Shown: positions 25,824 to 35,266, counted from the first letter of the stretch. The stretch is 64,000 bases of DNA from Parvimonas sp035282405 (GCF_035282405.1 NZ_JAYKBP010000001.1:310001-374000), one strand, 5' to 3'. The notes: generated by a model not told the origin, from the letters alone. Numbers and translations: made by a program.

Positions 25824-27128
25824 ATGAAATTAAAATATAAAATATTAGGGTTATTATTGATACTGGGTGCATTTTTTGTAACCAATACTGTGAATGCAAA
25901 TGAAACAAATACTAGAATAAAGAATGCTTTTAAAATTTTAGATTTAACTAAGGAAAAACTAGAAAAAGAAAATGATACTAAAACAAAATTATGTAATGAA
26001 AATATAAATGGTTTCGATAGAAAATTATATAAAAAGAATAATATTATTTATAAGATAAATAATATTTCAGAAATAATATTCGATAGTAATGGAAATCTAT
26101 TGAATATGGATAGAACATCTGAATTGAAATTAGATAATAATAATAATAGTAGCATATCATTCAACAATATAAAGAAAAAAAATATAATTACTGAAATTAC
26201 AAAATTGATTCCTGATGGTTTCAGACTCAAAGAAGAGCAAGATTTATTAGATGGTGCTGGAACAAAACTAATTTTTTCAAATGATACAGACAATATTGAA
26301 AATAAGTATAATGTAATTATTGTCAGTATTGAAAATTCTACCGGTAGAATTATAACTTATTCAAAAATCGAAGAATTTAACAAAAGAGTTTTGGCAAACA
26401 TAACAATTCAGGAAGCAAAAAACATTGCTGATGGATATTTACACAAAAATAATGTAGACGCCAACTTTGTAAAAATCAAATTTGTTATAGATAAATTAAA
26501 AGAAGACGAAAAACCTAAACCGATTTATAAAGTAATTTATGATAATGAATTTGAAGTCTGGGTTGGTGCAAAGGACGGAAGAGTTTTACTTATTAACGGA
26601 GTTAAAAGTTTAGATGGAAAATCTTTTTATATTTCCGAAACTTTTGAGCCTGAAAATGCTGTAAACTTAAGAGAAATATTGAGTATTTTAGGATATAGCA
26701 CAAGTGTAAATTATTTTTCATCAAGTACTGTAAAAGCTTATTTAAAAGGACATAATTCTTATGGCTTTACTTTTTCGGGACATGGAAGTACTAACTCTAT
26801 TACTGATAACTCAGGTAATCATGTATCCCCTTCAGATGTCTCCGGAAAATGGAAGTTTGTATTTTTGGATGCTTGCTCAACTGCAGCTAATAATACATGG
26901 TCAAATGCTTTTCAAATTTATAATAATTCAAGTAAGATGATTTTTATGGGATGGTTTAAAACTGTCAATATAAAAGTTTCAAATAAATTTTGTAAAAATT
27001 TAAATAGATATGTTAAAAGAAATTCTTCAATTTCCTTTTATTCAAATATATGGAATGCGTTGAATGCTACGGATGATTACTACCCATTAAGGTTTAGAGG
27101 TGATAAAAGTTGGAATGGAAAAATTTAA
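25824..27128 (+). CDS. Secreted caspase-like (clan CD type) cysteine peptidase with PepSY-like region
   Basis: 434 residues with a signal peptide ending near Ala25 (NTVNA). The C-terminal domain has a His-Cys dyad arrangement: His320 in TFSGHGST and Cys351 in FLDACSTA, spaced as in caspase, clostripain and gingipain folds, followed by an aromatic-rich MIFMGW segment. The middle (about 195-260, ITIQEAKNIADGYL then KVIYDNEFEVWVGAKDG) resembles a PepSY/propeptide-like inhibitor region. Preceded by AGGGAGGAAAATAAT. It overlaps the following lipoprotein gene by 19 bases, so the pair is translated together. Substrate specificity is not visible. It could also be a catalytically quiet relative. Confidence 0.75.
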   Translation: MKLKYKILGLLLILGAFFVTNTVNANETNTRIKNAFKILDLTKEKLEKENDTKTKLCNENINGFDRKLYKKNNIIYKINNISEIIFDSNGNLLNMDRTSELKLDNNNNSSISFNNIKKKNIITEITKLIPDGFRLKEEQDLLDGAGTKLIFSNDTDNIENKYNVIIVSIENSTGRIITYSKIEEFNKRVLANITIQEAKNIADGYLHKNNVDANFVKIKFVIDKLKEDEKPKPIYKVIYDNEFEVWVGAKDGRVLLINGVKSLDGKSFYISETFEPENAVNLREILSILGYSTSVNYFSSSTVKAYLKGHNSYGFTFSGHGSTNSITDNSGNHVSPSDVSGKWKFVFLDACSTAANNTWSNAFQIYNNSSKMIFMGWFKTVNIKVSNKFCKNLNRYVKRNSSISFYSNIWNALNATDDYYPLRFRGDKSWNGKI

Positions 27129-27640
27129 ACAGCAAATTTATAAAGATATTGAGCGTATTCATTGTACTCTTTTTGATATGTGCTTGTAACAATAAAGAAC
27201 AAAATAAACCAATTACAACTGTAACTGAAACTGAAACTGAAAAAGCTAATGAAACTACCAAACCTAAAAATTCAATTGAAGTTATGGGTAGCATAGTTAT
27301 GGATCAAAGTACTAAAAATTTTCATTTTTATATTTCAGATAAAAACGAAAAGGATATTATAAACGAATTTAAAACTCCTTTCTTAGATTTTACTGCTGAT
27401 TATAAAAGCGGAAATAAAGACAGATATAAAATCGCAATAGAAATACTAGTAAATATAAATGATGATGTTAAATTTGGAATCAGTAGCTATGAAGATTTGA
27501 AATCAGGAAAGGAAGTAATCATGGAAAGATATGATCCGAAAGATAAAAATATTGTCGGAACTTTTGAATTAAACAAAGATGAAAAATTATATAATCATGT
27601 TCTTAAGTTATGTGATTTGATTATTGAAAAAATCAAGTAA
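27110..27640 (+). CDS. Lipoprotein of unknown function, coupled to the peptidase
   Basis: 176 residues. A short charged N-terminus, hydrophobic segment and lipobox LICAC (lipid Cys at about residue 26) predict a surface lipoprotein. A Thr/Glu-rich stretch follows (TTVTETETEKANETTKP), typical of a tether, then a compact charged domain. Its ATG lies inside the end of the peptidase gene (19-base overlap), which indicates coupled expression and possibly a functional pairing, for example as an anchor or inhibitor. No family recognised. Confidence 0.75.
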   Translation: MEWKNLNSKFIKILSVFIVLFLICACNNKEQNKPITTVTETETEKANETTKPKNSIEVMGSIVMDQSTKNFHFYISDKNEKDIINEFKTPFLDFTADYKSGNKDRYKIAIEILVNINDDVKFGISSYEDLKSGKEVIMERYDPKDKNIVGTFELNKDEKLYNHVLKLCDLIIEKIK

Positions 27641-27645
27641 TAAAT

Positions 27646-27700
27646 AAGGGACTGCTTTCAGATTAATAATTCTGATACAGTCCCTTAAATTTTTATTGTT
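27646..27700. terminator. Bidirectional terminator between the peptidase/lipoprotein pair and E3
   Basis: AAGGGACTG pairs with CAGTCCCTT, extended by an inner TCAGAATTA/TAATTCTGA-type pairing, then TTAAATTTTT on the plus strand. It lies between two convergent genes. Confidence 0.88.
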
Positions 27701-29411
27701 TTCTCGGTAAATGTACACTAACTCCTTCAACATCTGCAATAGCTTCATATATTGCTTCTGAGAATGTTGGATGTCCAAATACCATTTTAATTGCTTCTTC
27801 AACAATAACTTCTGATTGCATTAAAACTGAAACTTCATTAATCAATTCAGATGCTCTAGGTCCAACAATATGAGCGCCTAAAATTTCGCCATATCTTGCA
27901 TCAGAAATAATTTTAACCATTCCTGATGAATCTCCATGAGCTAAAGCTCTACCATTTGCTCCATAGTTAAATTTACCAACTTTTACATCATAAGATTTTT
28001 TTGCTTCTTCTTCAGTTAAACCTACACTTCCTATTTCAGGATATGTGTAAATTGCTCTTGGAATAATATTGTTATTGTATTTGTCTGATTTACCTTCAAC
28101 TATTTCTGAAGCAGCAACATATCCCATTTTAAATGCAGCATGTGCAAGAAGATTTTTACCATTAACATCTCCAGGAACATAAATATTCTTTAAACTTGAT
28201 TGCATTTTTTCATTAGCAACTACATTTCCATTTGAAACTTCAAGATTTACATCTTTTAATGCTGTTAAATCAGCTTCTCTAGTTGTAAGTAAAATTACTT
28301 TTGCACTTGCAACTTCTTCTGAACCGGCTAATACTTTTTCTCCGGAAATTTCTGTAATTTCTTTACCAAAGATAAATTTAATTCCTGATTTTTCTAAAGA
28401 CTTTATTAAAATTGAAGAAACTTCTGAATCTATAACTTCAACCGCTGAATCTTTTCTTTCAACAACAGTCACTTTGCTTCCGAAAGAACTGAATATTTGA
28501 GCCATTTCAACTCCAATATAATCTGCTCCGATTATTACTAATGATTCAGGTGCTTCTTTTAAATCTAAAGCTTCATCAGTATCTATAACATTTGAGCTAT
28601 CTGATCCTTTGATATTTTTAACACATTTAGAACCACCGGCAAAAATCACAGAACCACATACAAGTTCTTTTCCACTTTCTAAAGTAACATTTCCATTTGA
28701 ATTAATATAAGCTGTTTCTTTAAACATTTCTACTGAATTGCTCTTTAATAAGAATTCAACACCAGCAGTAAGTTTCTTTACGATTGAATTTTTAAATTTT
28801 AAAGCCTTTGAAACATCAACAGTAGCTTTATCATTTTCTAAAATAATTCCTCTTTTACTTGATGCTTTAATTCTTTCCAAATCTTCAACATTTTGTAAAT
28901 ATGTTTTTGTTGGAATACATCCTCTATTTAAGCAAGTTCCACCAAATTTATTATTTTCAGCTATTGCAACTTTTGCTCCTTTTTGAGCAGCTTTAATCGC
29001 TGAATAATAACCTGCAGGACCAGCACCAATTACAACAACATCATATTCACCATCTTTTAATTCTTTTTTAGTTTCAGCTTTAACTTCAACTACTTTTTCT
29101 TCAACCTTTTCTTTTACTTCTTCCTTAACTTCTTCTTTAACAGGTGCTGAAGCAGTTTCAGGTATAACATCTCCTTCATCTCCAATATATGCAATAGTTG
29201 TTATTACTGGAACAATCTCTCCATCATGTTTTAATATTTTAAGCAAAGTTCCGGAAGTCTCAGCTTCAATTTCCATATTAACCTTATCAGTCATAATTTC
29301 TAAAATTATTTCTCCGGCTTCAACTTTGTCTCCCTCTTTTTTAAGCCATTTTACAATTTGGCCTTCTTCCATTTCACTACCAGCTTTTGGCATTATTACT
29401 TCTGTTAACAT
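27693..29411 (-). CDS. lpdA: Dihydrolipoyl dehydrogenase (E3) with N-terminal lipoyl domain
   Basis: 572 residues, longer than plain E3 (about 460). Residues 1-80 form a biotinyl/lipoyl domain with the lipoylated Lys43 in MTDKVNM. A charged KEEVKEKVEEK-type linker (about 90-115) leads to the flavoprotein: FAD motif GAGPAGYY near 129, redox disulfide Cys160/Cys165 in GGTCLNRGCIPTK, NAD motif IIGADYIGVE near 298, GDVNGKNLLAHAA near 430, and the catalytic His in FGHPTFSEAI near 555. It reoxidises dihydrolipoamide for the complex encoded upstream. A lipoyl domain on E3 is known in some acetoin and pyruvate complexes. Last gene of the operon. Confidence 0.95.
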   Translation of the reverse strand: MLTEVIMPKAGSEMEEGQIVKWLKKEGDKVEAGEIILEIMTDKVNMEIEAETSGTLLKILKHDGEIVPVITTIAYIGDEGDVIPETASAPVKEEVKEEVKEKVEEKVVEVKAETKKELKDGEYDVVVIGAGPAGYYSAIKAAQKGAKVAIAENNKFGGTCLNRGCIPTKTYLQNVEDLERIKASSKRGIILENDKATVDVSKALKFKNSIVKKLTAGVEFLLKSNSVEMFKETAYINSNGNVTLESGKELVCGSVIFAGGSKCVKNIKGSDSSNVIDTDEALDLKEAPESLVIIGADYIGVEMAQIFSSFGSKVTVVERKDSAVEVIDSEVSSILIKSLEKSGIKFIFGKEITEISGEKVLAGSEEVASAKVILLTTREADLTALKDVNLEVSNGNVVANEKMQSSLKNIYVPGDVNGKNLLAHAAFKMGYVAASEIVEGKSDKYNNNIIPRAIYTYPEIGSVGLTEEEAKKSYDVKVGKFNYGANGRALAHGDSSGMVKIISDARYGEILGAHIVGPRASELINEVSVLMQSEVIVEEAIKMVFGHPTFSEAIYEAIADVEGVSVHLPRKQ

Positions 29412-29426
29412 AATTTTCTCCTCACA

Positions 29427-30464
29427 CTAAACTAAAATTGAAATAGGATTTTCTAAATAATTTTTCAAAGTATTTAAAAACTTCGCAGCTTCCATTCCAT
29501 CAACAACCCTATGATCAACAGTAATTGATAATTTCATAATAGGTCTTACAATTATTTCTCCATTTACTACAACAGGTTTATCAACAGTTGCACTTACACC
29601 TAAAATAGCGCTATTAGGTTGATTTATAATAGGAGCAAAAGAATCAATTCCAAACATTCCTAAGTTACTAATAGTAAATGTACTATCTTCTAATTCTTCT
29701 GACTCTAATTTCATTTCAACAGCTTTTTTAGTTAAGTTCTTTAATGAAATCATAAGTTCTCTTAAATTCATTTTCTCAGCATTTTTAACAACCGGAGTTA
29801 AAAGTCCACTTTCAAGACCAACAGCCATAGCAAGATTTACATATTTATGAAGTAAAATTTTAGTTCCATCTGCTGATAAACTACAATTTACATATGGATG
29901 TTTCATTAAACTCTTCACAGTTGCTAAAGAAATTATATCTGTAATAGTAAGTTTATATCCTGTTTCATCAATTAATTGTTGCATAATATTAGCTCTTAAG
30001 TTTTTAACTTCAGTCATATCAACTTCTATATTTGCTACAAAAACTGGAGCTGTGAAATAACTTTCACTCATTCTCTTAGCAACAGTTCTTCTCATCATTG
30101 ACATTGGAACTTCTTCAACTTCACCATATGATTTTTTAACTTCTTGAGTTTCGATTTGTTGTTCTTCAACTGCTTTTTCTGTAGAAATTACATCTTTATT
30201 TGTTAAAAATTCTAAAACATCTTCCTTTAAAATCTTACCATTAACTCCAGTTCCAGTTACCTTAGTTAAATCAACACCTTCAACTTCTGCAATTTTTTTC
30301 GCAAGAGAAGAAACTTTAATAATTCCAAAATTTTTAAAATTTAAAACATCTTCTTTTTGAATTCTTCCCTTAGGGCCTGTTCCTTTTAGCAATGATAAGT
30401 CGATATTATTTTGCTTAGATAAAAATCTTGCAGCAGGTGTTGCTCTTAATTTTATATCAGACAT
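29427..30464 (-). CDS. Dihydrolipoamide acyltransferase (E2) lacking a lipoyl domain
   Basis: 345 residues. No lipoyl domain is present. Instead it begins with two peripheral subunit-binding domains: residues about 6-43 (ATPAARFLSK, KGTGPKGRIQKEDV) and about 49-86 (SSLAKKIAEVEG, GTGVNGKILKEDV). The catalytic acyltransferase domain runs from about 120 to the end, with SNLGMFGID and the active-site His in ITVDHRVVDG. It transfers acetyl from lipoyl to CoA. Since its lipoyl domain is missing, the lipoyl arm must come from E3. In the operon E1alpha-E1beta-E2-E3. Confidence 0.92.
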   Translation of the reverse strand: MSDIKLRATPAARFLSKQNNIDLSLLKGTGPKGRIQKEDVLNFKNFGIIKVSSLAKKIAEVEGVDLTKVTGTGVNGKILKEDVLEFLTNKDVISTEKAVEEQQIETQEVKKSYGEVEEVPMSMMRRTVAKRMSESYFTAPVFVANIEVDMTEVKNLRANIMQQLIDETGYKLTITDIISLATVKSLMKHPYVNCSLSADGTKILLHKYVNLAMAVGLESGLLTPVVKNAEKMNLRELMISLKNLTKKAVEMKLESEELEDSTFTISNLGMFGIDSFAPIINQPNSAILGVSATVDKPVVVNGEIIVRPIMKLSITVDHRVVDGMEAAKFLNTLKNYLENPISILV

Positions 30465-30473
30465 AATTTCCTC

Positions 30474-31463
30474 CTATCTATTAACTGCTTTTCTAATTGT
30501 ATTTTTAATATCTTCAACACTTGGTACAATTACTGCTTCTAAGTTTTTAGCAGAAGGTATATTTGTGTCGGCTCCAGCAAGTCTATAAATTGGTGCATCT
30601 AAATAATCAAAAGCATCACTTTCAGCAATTCTAGCTGAAATTTCTCCACCAAATCCACCTGTTTTAAATGAATCATGGCAAAGAACAAGTCTTCCTGTTT
30701 TCTTAACAGATTCAACTATCAAGTCTTCATCTAAAGGTACTAATGTTATTGGGTCAACAACTTCTACACTAATTCCTTCAGCTTTTAATTCTTCAGCAGC
30801 TTGTAAAGCTCTTTCCAACATTCTTCCCCAAGAAACTAAAGTTACATCTTTGCCTTCAACTTTAACTTCTCCTTTTCCGATTTCAACCATTTCTCCAACC
30901 TTAACTTCTCCTTTTCTTCCAAAAAGGGCTTTAGATTCAATGAAAATTACTGGATTATTATCTCTTATTGATGCTTTTAAAATTCCATAAGCATCATTAA
31001 CTGTTCCAGGAGCAACAACTTTTAAACCCGGAATATGACAGAACCATGATTCAAGAGCCTTGCAGTGTTGAGCAGCGGCTCCAGTACCTGATCCAGACGC
31101 ACAACGATAAACAACTGGAACACTTACTTCTCCACCCAACATATATCTCATTGGAGCAGCTTCATTTACTATAGCATCCATTGCTATTGTAACAAAATCC
31201 ATAAAAGTTAAATCAACTATAGGTCTCATTCCAACAGACGCTGCACCTGCGGCAGCTCCTGCTATAGCAGCTTCACTTATAGGACAATCTCTAACTCTTT
31301 CTTCTCCAAATTCTTCAAGCATTCCGACAGTAGTTCCGAAATCTCCTCCGAAAATACCAACATCTTCTCCCATTAAAAATACATTTTCATCTCTACGCAT
31401 TTCTTCGGACATTGCTTCTTTTATTGCTTCACGCAAAGTCATAATCTTTATTTCACTAGCCAT
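30474..31463 (-). CDS. 2-oxoacid/acetoin dehydrogenase E1 beta subunit
   Basis: 329 residues of the transketolase-type beta subunit. Features: the N-terminal ALREAIKEAMSEEM, VFLMGEDVGIFGG near 25-40, the Glu-containing TPP activation site ISEAAIAGAAAG near 60, MRYMLGG, and the C-terminal SWGRMLERALQAAEEL and HDSFKTGGFGGEI. It forms an alpha2beta2 E1 with the next gene upstream, decarboxylating a 2-oxoacid or cleaving acetoin. 10 bases separate it from E2. Pyruvate and acetoin E1 subunits cannot be told apart safely by eye. Confidence 0.92.
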   Translation of the reverse strand: MASEIKIMTLREAIKEAMSEEMRRDENVFLMGEDVGIFGGDFGTTVGMLEEFGEERVRDCPISEAAIAGAAAGAASVGMRPIVDLTFMDFVTIAMDAIVNEAAPMRYMLGGEVSVPVVYRCASGSGTGAAAQHCKALESWFCHIPGLKVVAPGTVNDAYGILKASIRDNNPVIFIESKALFGRKGEVKVGEMVEIGKGEVKVEGKDVTLVSWGRMLERALQAAEELKAEGISVEVVDPITLVPLDEDLIVESVKKTGRLVLCHDSFKTGGFGGEISARIAESDAFDYLDAPIYRLAGADTNIPSAKNLEAVIVPSVEDIKNTIRKAVNR

Positions 31464-31485
31464 AATCTTCTCCTATTAAATAATA

Positions 31486-32460
31486 TTAAGCATAATTGTC
31501 AGTACAAGCATCTTTTTCATCTGCTAAAGGTGATTCCTTAGCAAAAGTTATTGCATCAGCGATTACTTTCTTTACACTTTCTTCCATTTCATCAAGTTCA
31601 CTTTCAGTCGCAATTTTATTTTCAACCAAATATTTTTTAAATGCAACATTAGGATCTTTTTCTTTCCATTCGTCAACTTCTTTTTTATCTCTATATTTTC
31701 CTGCATCTGAAGCAGAGTGACCAAACCATCTATAGCTTTTCGCCTCAACTAAAACAGGTCCATTACCTTCCCTAGCGTAATCAAGTGCTTCACTCATAGC
31801 ATCATAAACATCTAAAACATTATTTCCATCTTCAACATAAATTGACTTTACTTTATATGCATCTGCTCTGTCTACTACTCTTTTAACAGTCATTGATCTT
31901 TGTTGAGACATTGAAATACCATAATTATTATTTATTACATAAAATATTAAAGGTAATTTCCAAATTGATGCCATATTTAAACATTCATGAAAACTTCCTT
32001 CATTTGTAGCACTTTCTCCCATACAACAAACAACAATATTCCCTGTCTTTTTCATTTTTTGAGCAAGAGCAGCACCTGTACTTAAACCATGGCCACCGCC
32101 AACAATACCATTACAACCCATATTGTTTACTTCTAAATTGTAAAGATGCATACTGCCTCCACGACCTTTGCATTGACCGGTAGATTTTCCTAAAATTTCT
32201 GCCATCATTTTATTTATATCAATACCTTTTGCAATTGTTTGACCATGTCCTCTATGATTTGAATACATTAAATCTTCTTTTCTCATTGGATAAATAGCAC
32301 CTACATTCGCAGCTTCTTCCCCAACAGAATAATGTGTCATTCCATGAATAAAACCTCTTGAATATAATTTACTAAGTTCCATATCAAAATGTCTTATAAG
32401 TAACATTTTGTCATACATTTCCAAAAGTTCTTTTTTTGTTAATTTTTTTGAACTACTCAC
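31486..32460 (-). CDS. 2-oxoacid/acetoin dehydrogenase E1 alpha subunit
   Basis: 324 residues, the length of AcoA-like alpha subunits rather than the longer PdhA of Bacilli. TPP-binding residues appear in CCMGESATNEGSFHECLN near 170 and VINNNYG near 195. The phosphorylation-loop equivalent FGHSASDAGKYRDKKEVD lies near 255. SNHRGHGQTIAKG near 75 lines the active site. First gene of the four-gene complex operon, with a GGAGG Shine-Dalgarno before the ATG at 32460. A Crp/Fnr-like palindrome lies upstream at 32583. Acetoin or pyruvate as substrate remains open. Confidence 0.92.
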   Translation of the reverse strand: MSSSKKLTKKELLEMYDKMLLIRHFDMELSKLYSRGFIHGMTHYSVGEEAANVGAIYPMRKEDLMYSNHRGHGQTIAKGIDINKMMAEILGKSTGQCKGRGGSMHLYNLEVNNMGCNGIVGGGHGLSTGAALAQKMKKTGNIVVCCMGESATNEGSFHECLNMASIWKLPLIFYVINNNYGISMSQQRSMTVKRVVDRADAYKVKSIYVEDGNNVLDVYDAMSEALDYAREGNGPVLVEAKSYRWFGHSASDAGKYRDKKEVDEWKEKDPNVAFKKYLVENKIATESELDEMEESVKKVIADAITFAKESPLADEKDACTDNYA

Positions 32461-32582
32461 AATAAACCTCCAAAATCAAATATCAAAATTATTATTTTGT
32501 ACTATGTATTTACCTCAAATTAATAAAAAATATCAAAACTTGTTTAATTTTTTAACAATAAAATTTGATAAACATAATAATT

Positions 32583-32596
32583 GTGATTTAAATCAC
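32583..32596. promoter_or_regulatory. Perfect palindromic operator GTGATTTAAATCAC between divergent genes
   Basis: A 14-bp perfect palindrome in the 235-bp space between E1 alpha (minus) and the peptide-binding lipoprotein (plus). With flanks it reads TTGTGA-N6-TCAC, resembling Crp/Fnr-family half sites. Site and position are seen; the regulator is inferred. Confidence 0.5.
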
Positions 32597-32695
32597 TATA
32601 ACTTTTGATTATTTTATTACTTTTTTGTAATCATTTTAATTTTTATATAATTATGATAAAATATATCTGTTAGAAAAATTTTTAAGGAGAATATT

Positions 32696-34144
32696 ATGAA
32701 AAAATTTTCAAAAATATTTTTAATATTAATGGCATTTCTTCTAGTGTCATGTTCAAACAATAAAAAAGAAAAAGAAAAACAAAATGATAATTCTAAATCT
32801 TCAAATACAGAAATAGTAACGGCGATTAAGAAACAAGAATATAATTTGGATCCAAAACTATCAAATAGTTTAAATAATGACTCAGTAGTATCTCAGCTTT
32901 TTGAAGGTCTTACTGAATATTCATCACATGGAAAAATCGCTTTAAATCAGGCTGAAAGTATAGAAAAAAGTGGAGATTTTAAAAAATGGACAATTAAACT
33001 TAGAGATAATTTAAAATGGTCTGACGAATCAAATATTACAGCTGAAGATTATGTACAATCTTGGATTAGTATTCTAAACAAAGAGAATAATAATCCTAAT
33101 GCTTTTAAACTATTTTTTATTAAAGATGCAAAAAATTTATATGATGGAAAGATATCATCTAATGACTTTAAAGGAATTAGGATTACAGATGAAAATACCA
33201 TAGAAGTCAATATGGAATATCCTGTTAAAAACTTTGATGAAATTCTTTCTAATGTATTTATGTTTCCGACTAAAAAAAATAGCAAGATTGACAAAGAAAA
33301 TCTTATTACTAATAGTGCCTTTAGATTAAAAAGCTATAATGATGAAGAAATAATTTTAGAACAAAATGAAAATTATTGGGATAATGTAAATACAAAGATT
33401 AAAAAAGTAACTTTGAAATTAGTTGAAAATGATATATTGGCCTATCAACTTTTCGACTTAAAACAAATTGACTTTTTCGGTCTTCCATTTTATGAAATCC
33501 CTTATGAAAGACGCCTTGATTCCAGCAAAAAGCCGGAACTGCTAAACTTTAAAACTAATATTTTTGAATTTTTAAAATTAGATAAAGATAGTAAAATCTT
33601 AAAAAATGATACTTTGAAGAAAAACTTGGAAGCTCTAATAGATTCTAAATTTTTAGCAGAATTTATTTTGTACAATAATTCAGTACCTATTAAGCAAAAA
33701 GAAAATTTAGTTTCAGATCAAATTGCCAAATTAAAAAATGAAGTTGACAAAATACTAAAATCTTCAAATTTACAAAATGAAATTCTCACTTTAAAACATA
33801 ATGGAACAAAGCTATCAGAAAGAATTTTAGCTTCATTATCCAAGGAATGGATTGACAAATACAGAATAAAAGTAAGTATTACAAATAATGGAGATGCATC
33901 TATAACACATGCAACCTTCAATATGGGAACAACTGATGAAATGGATATTAAATACTATATAAATCACTATTTACAAAATGATGACTTTTCAAAAATGTAC
34001 ACTTCAATTGAAGATATCAAAAAGGATAATCTCATTTTCCCATTATATAAACGTTCATTTTCAGTACTTGTTCACAACAATATACAAGGGCTATATGTAA
34101 GTCCAAATGGGCTATTGTTAATAAAAAATTTATTAAAACAATAA
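32696..34144 (+). CDS. Oligopeptide ABC transporter binding lipoprotein
   Basis: 482 residues of the SBP_bac_5 (OppA) type. Signal peptide plus lipobox LVSCS (Cys19). After a charged linker comes the diagnostic stretch NLDPKLSNSLNNDSVVSQLFEGLTEY near residue 58 and the KWTIKLRDNLKWSDESNITAEDYVQSW block near 96. It is shorter than standard OppA (about 540), mainly in the second lobe. It would deliver peptides to an Opp/Dpp permease; no permease or ATPase genes are adjacent, so it must work with a system encoded elsewhere. Preceded by AAGGAGAATATT. Confidence 0.88.
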   Translation: MKKFSKIFLILMAFLLVSCSNNKKEKEKQNDNSKSSNTEIVTAIKKQEYNLDPKLSNSLNNDSVVSQLFEGLTEYSSHGKIALNQAESIEKSGDFKKWTIKLRDNLKWSDESNITAEDYVQSWISILNKENNNPNAFKLFFIKDAKNLYDGKISSNDFKGIRITDENTIEVNMEYPVKNFDEILSNVFMFPTKKNSKIDKENLITNSAFRLKSYNDEEIILEQNENYWDNVNTKIKKVTLKLVENDILAYQLFDLKQIDFFGLPFYEIPYERRLDSSKKPELLNFKTNIFEFLKLDKDSKILKNDTLKKNLEALIDSKFLAEFILYNNSVPIKQKENLVSDQIAKLKNEVDKILKSSNLQNEILTLKHNGTKLSERILASLSKEWIDKYRIKVSITNNGDASITHATFNMGTTDEMDIKYYINHYLQNDDFSKMYTSIEDIKKDNLIFPLYKRSFSVLVHNNIQGLYVSPNGLLLIKNLLKQ

Positions 34145-34208
34145 TTGGAATTTATATTTTATGATATAATATATCTGATTTAAAAATTATAATATAGGGG
34201 TTTAGGTT

Positions 34209-35210
34209 ATGAAAAAAATTTTATTAATTTCAACAGGTGGAACAATAGCGTCAATTCCGACTAACGAGGGATTGACACCAAAAATCAATTCAAAAAAATT
34301 ACTTGAATATTTAAATTTTACAAAACTGGATTTTGAAATAGATACAGTAAATCTATTAAATGTAGACTCAACAGATATGCAACCTGAACATTGGTTGAAA
34401 ATAAAAGATGAAATAAAAAATAATTATGAAAAATATGATGGCTTTGTAGTAACTCATGGAACTGATACTATGGCATATACAGCTTCAGCTCTATCATATT
34501 TGATACAAAATAGTCAAAAACCTATTGTTTTAACTGGTTCTCAAAAGTCAATAGATATGCATATAACAGATGCAAAAAACAATTTATTAAATAGTCTTTT
34601 ATATGCCTCAAAAAGCAGTTCAAAAGGTGTAAGTATAGTGTTTGATGGAAAAGTAATTGCAGGAACTAGAGCCAGAAAAGAAAGAACTAAAAGTTTTGAT
34701 GCCTTTGCATCTGTAAATTTCCCATTTTTAGCAATTATGCAAGATGAAAAAATTTATAGATATATAAACAATGACGAAAATGATAAACAAGTTAAGTTTT
34801 ATGACTCTCTAAATACTAATGTATTTGTATTAAAACTAATTCCTTCAATGACTGCTAAAATACTACCTGAAATTTTCAAAAATTACGATGCAATAATAAT
34901 TGAAAGCTTTGGTGTTGGCGGAATTCCAAAAACAATAGAAATAGAATTAAAAAAATTAATTTCAGAATACAGTAATCAAAAAACAATAATAATGACAACT
35001 CAAGTGCCTCAAGAGGGCTCTGACGTTGGAGTATATGAAGTTGGAAAGAGAATAAGCTCAATCTCTTACTTAGAGTCTCACAATATGACTACTGAAGCAA
35101 CTGTTACAAAAATAATGTGGATTTTAGGAAATTTTAGTAATGATTTTGAAACAGTAAAAAAATTATTCTATACAAAAATAAATAACGATATGATATTTAA
35201 TGAAAATTGA
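34209..35210 (+). CDS. ansA: L-asparaginase (type I, cytoplasmic)
   Basis: 333 residues with no signal peptide. Both active-site Thr motifs are present: STGGTIASIP (Thr12) and VVTHGTDTMAYTASAL near 81-94, with the GSQKSIDMHITDAKNN block and the C-terminal QVPQEGSDVGVYEVG region of AnsA. It hydrolyses asparagine to aspartate and ammonia, feeding amino-acid fermentation. TAGGGGTTTAGGTT precedes the ATG. Same strand as the peptide-binding lipoprotein 64 bases upstream; a terminator follows at 35213. Confidence 0.94.
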   Translation: MKKILLISTGGTIASIPTNEGLTPKINSKKLLEYLNFTKLDFEIDTVNLLNVDSTDMQPEHWLKIKDEIKNNYEKYDGFVVTHGTDTMAYTASALSYLIQNSQKPIVLTGSQKSIDMHITDAKNNLLNSLLYASKSSSKGVSIVFDGKVIAGTRARKERTKSFDAFASVNFPFLAIMQDEKIYRYINNDENDKQVKFYDSLNTNVFVLKLIPSMTAKILPEIFKNYDAIIIESFGVGGIPKTIEIELKKLISEYSNQKTIIMTTQVPQEGSDVGVYEVGKRISSISYLESHNMTTEATVTKIMWILGNFSNDFETVKKLFYTKINNDMIFNEN

Positions 35211-35212
35211 AA

Positions 35213-35241
35213 AAAAGTTTGTTCAATCCGAACAAACTTTT
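35213..35241. terminator. Terminator after asparaginase
   Basis: AAAAGTTTGTTC pairs perfectly with GAACAAACTTTT around AATCC. It is also in position to stop the convergent lipoprotein gene at 35267. Confidence 0.88.
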
Positions 35242-35266
35242 CTCATATAATATATATATTATATTA

